Origin: CAYZXK01 sp964482395
GTDB taxonomy: Bacteria > Planctomycetota > Phycisphaerae > UBA1845 > Fen-1342
NCBI GenBank assembly: GCA_964482395.1
Contig: CAYZXK010000095.1
Span: 1 to 19,226 of the forward strand
DNA length: 19,226 nucleotides
Reading direction: 5' to 3'
Shown here in pieces: positions 1 through 6,230 of the stretch; the first letter of the stretch is position 1; the number at the start of each line of letters is the position of its first letter. A model generated the notes under the pieces. The model saw nothing but the letters and a program-made list of their open reading frames with translations, was not told the origin of the DNA and did no database searches. A program made the translations under genes and the position numbers.

Positions 1-42
1 GGTAACTGGCGTCCGCTCCAAATCCGCCGCTACGATCCTCAT
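1..42 (-). CDS. 5' end of an unidentified gene running off the left edge
   Basis: The minus strand reads ATG at 42-40 followed by 14 open codons, MRIVAADLERTPVT, to the window edge. Upstream on that strand is a near-perfect Shine-Dalgarno sequence, AAGGAGG (57-51), with an 8-nt spacer, which is stronger than at most other genes here and makes a real start likely. The fragment is too short to identify. It is divergent from the NYN-domain gene, with about 160 bp between the two starts. Confidence 0.6.
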   Translation of the reverse strand, partial: MRIVAADLERTPVT

Positions 43-81
43 GGGCGTGTCCTCCTTGTCTGTTAATTCAATATGGGCCAG

Positions 82-109
82 AGGATACGCCCTTCCTACG
101 CCTCGGCAA
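82..109 (-). promoter_or_regulatory. Candidate promoter for the left-edge gene
   Basis: On the minus strand TTGCCG (109-104) and TATCCT (87-82) are separated by 16 nt. Each box matches the sigma-70 consensus at 4 of 6 positions. The predicted start lies about 20 nt upstream of the AAGGAGG ribosome binding site. The -10 box overlaps one copy of the 10-nt direct repeat AGGATACGCC (82-91 and 126-135), so a repressor or activator site is possible but unproven. Confidence 0.3.
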
Positions 110-156
110 CGAGATTACACACGAAAGGATACGCCACCCGAAAAACTACCAATTCT

Positions 157-185
157 TTGCAAAATCCGCCGATGTGAGTTAATAT
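157..185 (+). promoter_or_regulatory. Candidate sigma-70-type promoter for the NYN/PilZ pair
   Basis: TTGCAA (157-162) and TAATAT (180-185) are separated by exactly 17 nt, in an AT-richer pocket of an otherwise GC-rich window. Each box matches consensus at 4 of 6 positions. Transcription would begin near 192, leaving a very short leader before the GTG at 204, so the leader would hold little more than the AGGAGA ribosome binding site. Confidence 0.35.
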
Positions 186-203
186 AGAGGCAGGAGATTG
201 GAG

Positions 204-686
204 GTGCCGGTCCTGGTCGACGGGAATAACCTCCTCTTTGCTGCCCGCAAAGTGGAGGGCTTGTCAGCGCTGATCGGCCGGTCGATGTTGTGCGGCACGG
301 TTGGAAAGTGGGCGCGACGGCGTAAGCAGCGCGTGCATATCGTATTTGACGGGCCGGCGCCGACCCCAGCTTTGGCTGCACAGATCGGACATCCCGATCT
401 GCAAGTCAGCTTCAGCGGCGCCGGACAAACTGCCGACGCGGTCTTGACCCACCTGCTGGAGGCGGATTCGGCGGCTCGCCGGCTGCTGGTGGTCTCCTCG
501 GATCGAGCGATCATCCGAGCGGCCCGACGGCGAAAAGCTCGGCCGGTCCAGTCTGAAAAGTTCTGGGCCATGGTTCAGCGGGACCTGGCCCGCCCGGCAC
601 GGAAAGGAGTCGAACCGAAGGAGAAAGAGGCGGGTCTGAGTCCCGAAGCTGCCGAGTGGTGGCTGGACGAATTCGGGCTCAGGTAG
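204..686 (+). CDS. NYN-domain (YacP/Rae1-like, PIN-type) putative ribonuclease
   Basis: About 160 aa. The protein opens with a beta strand ending in VLVDGNNLLF (Asp6, Asn8, Asn9), followed by VHIVFDGPAP, TADAVLTHLLEAD and LLVVSSDRAI. This spacing of acidic residues is that of the metal-binding PIN-like fold in NYN/YacP proteins, which in characterised members cleave RNA (Bacillus Rae1 cuts mRNA in the ribosomal A site). The C-terminal 50 residues are basic and end in a short helix (SPEAAEWWLDEFGLR). Two in-frame starts exist. TTG at 198 abuts the AGGAGA at 192-197, whereas GTG at 204 lies 6 nt after it, so GTG is preferred. It lies 73 bp before the PilZ gene on the same strand, so co-transcription is plausible. 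The fold assignment is fairly secure, but the RNA substrate is unknown. Confidence 0.8.
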   Translation: MPVLVDGNNLLFAARKVEGLSALIGRSMLCGTVGKWARRRKQRVHIVFDGPAPTPALAAQIGHPDLQVSFSGAGQTADAVLTHLLEADSAARRLLVVSSDRAIIRAARRRKARPVQSEKFWAMVQRDLARPARKGVEPKEKEAGLSPEAAEWWLDEFGLR

Positions 687-759
687 CTCCCGCAGCGGAG
701 GCGGGAAGCGAGTGAGCGTGGAAACCAGGAGTCCACCCCGCCAGCAAGGAGAAGCGCCC

Positions 760-1161
760 ATGACCGAACTACACGCGGGCACCGCCGCGGCCGTCTCCCA
801 ATTGTCAGCCGAAGGGCGCTACATCCCCGAACGAAGATTCGAGCCTCGCAAACCCGTGCTCTGCGACCTGTGGATGATTGACCACTGCGGATCGACGGTT
901 CTACGCTGCCGCTGCGTGGAGATGTCCAACAACGGCATGCGGTTGCAAGTTCCGCTGGGATACGGAGTTGCGGAAGGTCAACGCTACGAGCTGCGTTCCC
1001 ACCTCCCCGGCTTGCCCCCCAAAGCCTCACTCGGCCTAGTCGCCAGCCGCTGGGCAACGGTCGTGCGAACGCAGTTGCTGCTGGACGAACACGGAGATCG
1101 TCTGGAGGTCGGCGTGGTCCTGGACCAGGTGGGTGCTTTAGAACACCAAACGGTCAGTTGA
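760..1161 (+). CDS. PilZ-domain protein (putative c-di-GMP effector)
   Basis: 133 aa. The PilZ hallmarks are visible: an RxxxR segment in ERRFEPRKPV (Arg26 and Arg30), followed about 25 residues later by VEMSNNGMRL, which matches [D/N]xSxxG except that Glu replaces the first Asp/Asn. The rest is a beta-barrel-like run of short strands ending near DRLEVGVVLDQ. No membrane segment or second domain is seen, so it is a stand-alone PilZ protein. Such proteins bind cyclic di-GMP and act on motility, pili, polysaccharide secretion or transcription. The ATG at 760 is chosen because AAGGAGA (746-752) sits 7 nt upstream. An in-frame GTG at 712 lacks such a site. It follows the NYN gene by 73 bp and may be in its operon. 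The type IV pilus motor genes lie 8 kb away, so no direct link is claimed. Confidence 0.8.
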   Translation: MTELHAGTAAAVSQLSAEGRYIPERRFEPRKPVLCDLWMIDHCGSTVLRCRCVEMSNNGMRLQVPLGYGVAEGQRYELRSHLPGLPPKASLGLVASRWATVVRTQLLLDEHGDRLEVGVVLDQVGALEHQTVS

Positions 1162-1705
1162 GCGGTCCAGCCGGCCGATCCATCCGCCGAGCCAGTGTGC
1201 GTGGAAGGCCCGTCGCGGGTTTTCCAGGTCTCGGCCGGCAACGGCAGTCAGAACCTACGGGGTCGGCAGAGCCCCGAACCTTCAGCCCCGGCCCGGGGGT
1301 GGCCATTCTGATCCGCAGGGCCGGTTCGCCTGCGCCTGGTCAGTGGAGTTTGCCGCGCGAGCGTGAGAAACGAGGGGACTAAACCCGCACTATCCTCGTT
1401 TTCTGGGCAGGAGAAGCGCCCGCAGCCTTCGACGCCTTTTTTCTCAGGCCCTCGGAGTCCGACGGTTATGAACCTCCAATTCGGCGTTAACCGGCGCTTC
1501 GGCAAGTCCGGCGGTTTGTCGGGACCCGGGGCGGGCCGCCGCGGTAGACGAGTTGATGCTCCCCTCACGACCGTGGCCGACCGGCGTACGCTGGGCGACC
1601 GAGGGAGTCGCCATTACACTTGCGTAGTCGGCTCCGCAGCAAGGCTCCCGGGGCCTCTCGCCGCCCGGGTCGGCGGGACCGGTGCGCCCAATTGAGGAGA
1701 CTGGC
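1162..1705. other. Gene-poor interval between the PilZ gene and ubiD
   Basis: I find no convincing gene here. The open frames are short, rich in Arg, Pro and Gly, lack good ribosome binding sites and resemble no family I know. Several short hairpins are present: an 8-bp stem AAACGAGG/CCTCGTTT (1368-1375 with 1394-1401, 18-nt loop), a 6-bp stem GGCGAC/GTCGCC (1594-1599 with 1607-1612, 7-nt loop), and a 5-bp stem CCGCC/GGCGG (1661-1665 with 1672-1676). A run of six T lies at 1437-1442. None is a textbook terminator, and no clear promoter for ubiD could be picked out. An unrecognised structured RNA cannot be excluded. Confidence 0.4.
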
Positions 1706-3181
1706 TTGTCCGCTCCGGACCTCCAGACTTTCGCCGCCCAGCTTGAGCAGTACAACTGCTTGGCTCGTATCCAGGTCGAGGTTGACCCTGTGCTGGAGAT
1801 CACCGAGATCACCGACCGAGTGAGCAAGGCGGGTGGTCCGGCTCTATGGTTCGAGAACGTGAAGGGCTGCGACATGCCGGTAATGACCAACACGTTCGGC
1901 AGCCGGCGGCGGATGTGCCTGGCTCTGGGATGCAACGACTTCGAGGAGGTCGCGGCCCGCGTCCGCAGCCTGATCCGACCCGAGGTGCCGGTCACTTTTC
2001 TGGAGAAGCTGAAGAAGCTGCCGGAGCTGGCCCAGTTGGCCAACCTTTCACCGCGGATCGCTTCCCGCGGGCTCTGTCAGGAAGTGGTTCACTCGCACGA
2101 TGCCGATCTCCGCAAGCTGCCGGCGCTCAAATGCTGGCCGGAGGATGGTGGACGATACATCACGCTCGGCGCGGTGTTCACCAAACACCCCCAGACCGGC
2201 CAGCGGAACGTGGGCATGTACCGCGTGCAGATCTTCGAGCCCCGCCTGGCGGCCATGCATTGGCATATTCATCACGATGGGGCCCGACATTTCCGGGCGT
2301 ATCAGGAGTGCGGGCGACGGATGCCGCTGGCGATCGCTCTGGGCGGGCCGTCGGTGATGCCTTACGCAGCCACTTGCCCGCTGCCTCCGGACTTTGACGA
2401 ATGTCTGCTGGCGGGCTTTCTAGCCGGTCGCCCCATCGACCTGGTGCCGTGCGTCAGCCAGCCGGAAATCGAGGTGCCCGCCAGCGCCGAGATAGTGATC
2501 GAAGGCTACATCGACCCAGCCGAAGAGCCTATTCTCGAAGGCCCGTTCGGCGACCACACCGGCTTCTACTCGCTGCCGGACTACTACCCACGCTTCCACG
2601 TGACAGCCATTACGCACCGGACCGGGCCGGTCTATCCGGCCACGATCGTGGGCAAGCCGCCGCAAGAGGACTACTGGTTCGGCAAGGCGACCGAGCGCAT
2701 CTTTCTGCCTCTCTTGCAGACGCTGATCCCGGACATCATCGACTACGACTTGCCGATGTTCGGCTGCTTCCACAACTGCGCGTTCGTGAAGATCAGGAAA
2801 GAATATCCTTACCAGGCCCGGCGGGTGATGCAGGCCATCTGGGGCGCCGGGCAGATGTCCCTCACCAAGATCATCGTAGTGGTGGACGAACACGTGGATG
2901 TGCACAATCAGGAGCAAGTCCTGTTTCAACTGGCCAGCAATGTCGACCCGCGGCGTGACATCGTGATCGCGGATGGACCGCTGGATATCCTGGATCACGC
3001 CGCCCCGTTCTGCGGCGCCGGCGGCAAGTTGGGCATCGACGCCACCCGGAAGATTGCCGGCGAGGGGCAGGTGCGTCCCTGGCCGGACGAGCTGGAGATG
3101 ACCGGGCAGATCAAAGACCTGGTCACCCGGCGCTGGCGCGAGTATGGGCTGGCCGGCCTACTGCCTTCGGGGCCGGGGTGA
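1706..3181 (+). CDS. ubiD: UbiD-family prFMN-dependent decarboxylase
   Basis: 491 aa, the usual length of the family. UbiD enzymes use prenylated FMN to remove (or add) carboxyl groups on aromatic or alpha,beta-unsaturated acids. Examples are 4-hydroxy-3-polyprenylbenzoate in ubiquinone synthesis and a naphthoate in the futalosine menaquinone route. Family segments in order: MTNTFGSRRRMCLALG near the N-terminus; VGMYRVQ, whose Arg falls at residue 173 with this start; the metal/cofactor region HWHIHHDGARH; AEIVIEGYI and EGPFGDHTGFYS, which carry the active-site acids; GKPPQEDYW; and GGKLGIDATRK near the C-terminus. TTG at 1706 is chosen because GAGGAG (1694-1699) lies 6 nt upstream; the frame also has a GTG at 1682. 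No ubiX or quinone-biosynthesis gene is nearby, so the substrate cannot be assigned. It converges on rtcA, with 118 bp between their ends. Confidence 0.92.
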   Translation: MSAPDLQTFAAQLEQYNCLARIQVEVDPVLEITEITDRVSKAGGPALWFENVKGCDMPVMTNTFGSRRRMCLALGCNDFEEVAARVRSLIRPEVPVTFLEKLKKLPELAQLANLSPRIASRGLCQEVVHSHDADLRKLPALKCWPEDGGRYITLGAVFTKHPQTGQRNVGMYRVQIFEPRLAAMHWHIHHDGARHFRAYQECGRRMPLAIALGGPSVMPYAATCPLPPDFDECLLAGFLAGRPIDLVPCVSQPEIEVPASAEIVIEGYIDPAEEPILEGPFGDHTGFYSLPDYYPRFHVTAITHRTGPVYPATIVGKPPQEDYWFGKATERIFLPLLQTLIPDIIDYDLPMFGCFHNCAFVKIRKEYPYQARRVMQAIWGAGQMSLTKIIVVVDEHVDVHNQEQVLFQLASNVDPRRDIVIADGPLDILDHAAPFCGAGGKLGIDATRKIAGEGQVRPWPDELEMTGQIKDLVTRRWREYGLAGLLPSGPG

Positions 3182-3299
3182 AACACTGGCGGCGCGCCAA
3201 GATCATCCTCCACCATGAGCGCCTGCGGCACCGCCACCCGGCCCACCGAGCCGCCTAAGCGCAAAACGTCGTCAGGCTCCGGGATGTGATTTGTGCGGC

Positions 3300-4352
3300 T
3301 CATGGTTTGTGGGACGCAGAACACCAAGGGCCCGGAGCCCGAACTCTGACCAGGCAAGCATCCTCACCTTGGGGCACCAGCTCCGCCGCACAGTCCAGGA
3401 AGATTTGCAGAACACCGAGGTTGGTCCGCGCGTGAGGTGAGAGGGGCAAGGTCCGGAACGATCCGCCGCCGGCCAACGCCATGGGGAGCAGGAGCTGGTC
3501 GGCCAAGTGTTCCCCGACCGGGACGTCGGCTTCCAGGTATCGACTGACCGCCGCCACCGCCTGACCAGCCACCTCTTCAGCTCGCACGCCGCGCTGGCCA
3601 AACGCGGCGAAGATCTCGGTCAGGCTTGGGGTTTGGACTGCCAGCAGCAGGACATTACCGGGGCCGCGGGCTTCAGGGGCCTCCCGGACCTCAAGCTGGG
3701 CTGGCGGCCAGCCCAGCCGCTCGTAAACGACCGCCAGCTCGCGTTCGGCGATGTGCCGCGGCAGATTGGCTATCACCGCCCGCGCCCAGACGCTTTGGAC
3801 CGGCCCGCGCTCAAGCAAGACCACCTGCCGCAGTGAGCCAGCCGGCTCAATGATGACTGACATCCGTCCTCCACCTACAGGATAGAAGCCCGGCCTTTCC
3901 AGAGTCGCCTCCACCCGCGGGCCCATCTGCCGGATTAGCGGTAGAAAGGTGTGCTCGAGGAAATCGAAGGGCGGAGCAAACGGGTTATGCGTCCCACCGG
4001 AAAGAAAGAGCCGCGACGGTCCGGCGGCGATCAGCAGGGGCGGCAGAATAGTCTGGAGCACCAGGGTGGTGCTTCCCGCGGACCCCACCTCGAAATGGTA
4101 CTGACCGGGAAATACTCCGGCCGGTGAAAACTCCAGCTCGAGGGAGCCCAAGGCCGCGCCGCGTGCCTCCGCTCGGCCGACCTCGACGGCCGCCTGGACA
4201 GCCGTCAAATGCTGCCGGAGCAGTCCGGGCTTCTTGCGCCCGGCGCGGATGTTGATAATCCGGAAGGGCTGGCCGGTAACCAGGGAGAGGGCCAGCGAGG
4301 TACGCAGAATCTGCCCCCCACCCTCGCCCTGGGATCCATCTATCGTTAACAT
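3300..4352 (-). CDS. rtcA: RNA 3'-terminal phosphate cyclase RtcA
   Basis: 350 aa, close to the E. coli enzyme. RtcA uses ATP to convert RNA 3'-phosphate ends to 2',3'-cyclic phosphates through an enzyme-AMP intermediate on histidine. The signature IDGSQGEGGGQILRTSLALS begins at residue 4. FSGGTHNPFAPP-type sequence (LSGGTHNPFAPPFDFLEHTF), PGFYPVGGG and GEHLADQLLLPMALAGGGSF follow. The nucleophilic His should be the one in SPHARTNLG at about residue 307, matching His309 of E. coli in position. The ATG at 4352 is chosen because AGGAG lies 5 nt upstream and the frame before it (26 more codons) does not look like RtcA. No rtcB ligase or rtcR regulator is in the window, so it is an orphan here. 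It is divergent from asnA. Confidence 0.95.
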   Translation of the reverse strand: MLTIDGSQGEGGGQILRTSLALSLVTGQPFRIINIRAGRKKPGLLRQHLTAVQAAVEVGRAEARGAALGSLELEFSPAGVFPGQYHFEVGSAGSTTLVLQTILPPLLIAAGPSRLFLSGGTHNPFAPPFDFLEHTFLPLIRQMGPRVEATLERPGFYPVGGGRMSVIIEPAGSLRQVVLLERGPVQSVWARAVIANLPRHIAERELAVVYERLGWPPAQLEVREAPEARGPGNVLLLAVQTPSLTEIFAAFGQRGVRAEEVAGQAVAAVSRYLEADVPVGEHLADQLLLPMALAGGGSFRTLPLSPHARTNLGVLQIFLDCAAELVPQGEDACLVRVRAPGPWCSASHKP

Positions 4353-4423
4353 GGCTGCTCCTGTGGCCTGATAGTCTACGTGACCGCCTCCGGGGCGGGC
4401 TAGGCGGGCGGTTCGGGCGACCT

Positions 4424-4452
4424 CTGGCACGATCTCCCGCCGGGGTTATAAT
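4424..4452 (+). promoter_or_regulatory. Strong sigma-70-type promoter for asnA
   Basis: A perfect TATAAT (4447-4452) is preceded at exactly 17 nt by CTGGCA (4424-4429), which matches TTGACA at 4 of 6 positions. The predicted start is near 4459, giving an untranslated leader of about 95 nt before the asnA ATG. It is the best promoter match I found in the window and lies in the rtcA-asnA divergent region. Confidence 0.6.
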
Positions 4453-4552
4453 CCGAATTCCGTAGCTGCCGCCCAGCGGAAGGTGAGGCGGATCGCCAGA
4501 GCGCGGCGGCCGGTTTGGAGAATTGACCCAACAAACACTAGGAGCAAGTCGA

Positions 4553-5683
4553 ATGGCTGACAAGAAGGCGGACCTGGCCGGTCCGGGCGTGAGCACGTAT
4601 GAAGAGGTCGAGAAGATACTGCCGACCGACTATCACTCGTTGCTGGACCCCAAAGAAACGCAAATTGCGCTGGGGGCCTTGAGGCGCTACATCGAGGACA
4701 ACCTCTGCAAAGAGCTGAACCTCATCCGGGTGGAAGTGCCGCTGATCGTCGATCGTGAAAGCGGCGTAAACGACTACCTGGATCGCGATGGATCCCGCAC
4801 GCCGATCGAGTTCCCTTGCGGTTTGGGCATCGAGCCGCGCATCCAGGCTCAGATCGTGCAGGCCGCCACCAAGTGGAAGCGGATGGCGCTCAAACAATTC
4901 GGGCTGAAAGTCGGAGAAGGCTTGATCACCGACATGCGGGCGGTTCGCAAGGACTATTTCCTCGACCACGACCACAGCTCGTACGTCGATCAGTGGGACT
5001 GGGAAAAGGTGATCACGGCCGAGCAGCGGACCCTCAGTTACCTCAAGGATACGGTCCGGAAGATCTGGAAGGTGATCAAGGGGGCCGAGGTCTTCATTCA
5101 GAGCGAGTTTCCGAAGCTGAAGACCTCCAAGTACCCGAACCTGCCCGATGAGATCCACTTTGTGCACGCCGAGGACATGCTGGACCGTTATCCGGACCTG
5201 CCGCGCAAGCAGCGTGAGAGCCGATACTTGCAGGAGGTGTCGCCGGCGATCTTCATCATCGGGATCGGCTGGACGCTCAAGGACGGCTACCCGCATGAAA
5301 TGCGGGCCGCCGACTATGACGACTGGGTAACGCCCACCACCAGCGAAGACGGGCGCCCGATGCACGGCCTGAATGGCGACATCCTGGTCTGGAACCCGGT
5401 CACCCGCCGCCGACACGAGCTGACCTCGATGGGCATCCGGGTGACCAAGGAAACGTTGCGGCAGCAGCTTGAGCTGACTGGCCAGCTCCATTTCCTGAAA
5501 CTGCCGTATCATCAGGCCATATTGAATGATCAGATTCCGCTCAGCATCGGCGGGGGCATCGGCCAGTCCCGGACCACCATGCTCCTGCTCCGCAAGGCCC
5601 ACCTGGGCGAAGTGAGCGTGACCGTCTGGCCGAAGCAATTGAAGGATATCTGTCGGAATAAGAATATCTTCGTCCTGGAATAA
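4553..5683 (+). CDS. asnA: Aspartate-ammonia ligase (asparagine synthetase A)
   Basis: 376 aa, compared with 330 in E. coli; about 30 of the extra residues are at the N-terminus. The enzyme makes L-asparagine from L-aspartate, ammonia and ATP (giving AMP and PPi) in the cytosol, on a fold related to class II aminoacyl-tRNA synthetases. Family blocks are clear: HSSYVDQWDWEKVI (about 141-154), LPDEIHFVHAEDML, AADYDDWVTPT, HGLNGDILVWNPV, TSMGIRV and the C-terminal ATP-binding IGGGIGQSRTTMLLL. NDYL (73-76) aligns with the QDNL region. A notable change is that the block expected as VVHSLAKWKR reads IVQAATKWKR (101-110), losing the conserved His and Ser. The ATG at 4553 has AGGAG 8 nt upstream. The gene stands alone, with its own promoter and a hairpin terminator. 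Confidence 0.93.
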   Translation: MADKKADLAGPGVSTYEEVEKILPTDYHSLLDPKETQIALGALRRYIEDNLCKELNLIRVEVPLIVDRESGVNDYLDRDGSRTPIEFPCGLGIEPRIQAQIVQAATKWKRMALKQFGLKVGEGLITDMRAVRKDYFLDHDHSSYVDQWDWEKVITAEQRTLSYLKDTVRKIWKVIKGAEVFIQSEFPKLKTSKYPNLPDEIHFVHAEDMLDRYPDLPRKQRESRYLQEVSPAIFIIGIGWTLKDGYPHEMRAADYDDWVTPTTSEDGRPMHGLNGDILVWNPVTRRRHELTSMGIRVTKETLRQQLELTGQLHFLKLPYHQAILNDQIPLSIGGGIGQSRTTMLLLRKAHLGEVSVTVWPKQLKDICRNKNIFVLE

Positions 5684-5717
5684 ACCTCAGACGCCGCTTC
5701 GTGATCGCGTAACAAAT

Positions 5718-5753
5718 GTGGTGGCCGCCGGCTCCCGGGTCGGCGGCCATCGT
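5718..5753 (+). terminator. Strong hairpin after asnA
   Basis: TGGCCGCCG (5722-5730) pairs perfectly with CGGCGGCCA (5741-5749), and G-U/G-C pairs can extend the stem on both sides. The loop region is GCTCCCGGGT. It lies about 40 nt after the asnA stop codon. There is no U tract, so it is a terminator or mRNA-stabilising hairpin of the GC-rich, non-canonical kind. Confidence 0.5.
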
Positions 5754-6230
5754 TCACTAACCGCGCCCCGGCCGAGGGGTCGCGGGCTCCGCTGTCACCC
5801 CAGCACGCCGAATCGTCCCACCCGGACCGCAGCGCGTCCGCGCCCCGACTGTCAACGAAGGCCCGGAAAAACCGACGCTACATGATCAGAGCCCGGAGCC
5901 TGACCGACGGGGCAAGTATCGGCGCGGAATCAGGCGATCGGGACCCCACGGGCGGCGGAGGCGCCAACGCGTCGGAAGAGTCGTCGTCGGTATCGTGAGT
6001 ATCGTGGTAAGCCGCTCTGTCGGGTGGTTGCCCCGTGGCCGCAGCTCCAATCTGCCACGCCACAGTGCTCGCAGGGCAGCGGGCTAGGTGACACTTCGCC
6101 AGTCTGCGGCGCCAATCAGGGCGTGCGTCAACCGGCCCCCTCAGAGGCAGTGCTGGCTCGCGCTGCGCGTTCCGGCGCGCTGGCTGGTGCCTGATGTTTG
6201 GGTCAATGTCGCCCTTCGGCGTATGATCAT
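5754..6230. other. Gene-poor interval between asnA and the PLP-enzyme gene
   Basis: No gene is supported: open frames on both strands are at most about 60 codons, lack ribosome binding sites and are of low-complexity GC-rich composition. Since asnA and the next gene converge here, no promoter is required. A small hairpin, GCGCG/CGCGC with a TTCCGG loop (6165-6180), lies about 50 nt beyond the minus-strand gene's stop and could help to terminate it. A short tandem duplication, TATCGTG-AG-TATCGTG, lies near 5991-6006. Degenerate remains of an old gene cannot be excluded. Confidence 0.4.

Noticed and set aside
747..1421. Exact 13-mer AGGAGAAGCGCCC at 747-759 and 1409-1421
   Set aside because: The second copy is not followed by a start codon. 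In a 19-kb GC-rich sequence a few chance 13-mer pairs are expected.
1363..1695. 110-codon plus-strand frame upstream of ubiD
   Set aside because: It has no Shine-Dalgarno sequence, has a low-complexity Arg/Gly/Pro product, overlaps the better-supported ubiD start region in another frame and shows no motif.
2995..3304. Minus-strand frame beginning with an ATGA overlap at the rtcA stop
   Set aside because: The overlap would allow translational coupling, but most of the frame lies over the conserved C-terminal part of ubiD, and its product resembles nothing known. Chance is the simpler explanation.
4425..4441. Sigma-54-like TGGCACG before asnA
   Set aside because: The -24 half matches, but the GC of the -12 half is one base too far away and TTGC is absent. 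It overlaps a -35 box paired with a perfect TATAAT.
4538..5638. 366-codon open frame antisense to asnA
   Set aside because: AsnA on the plus strand has every family block. The antisense product has no recognisable domain and its end overlaps the asnA ribosome binding site.
5878..6115. Short minus-strand frames of about 60 codons in the asnA-PLP gap, one with CEHCGVADWSCGH
   Set aside because: The Cys/His pattern hints at zinc binding, but there is no ribosome binding site, the frames overlap each other and the composition is that of random GC-rich DNA.
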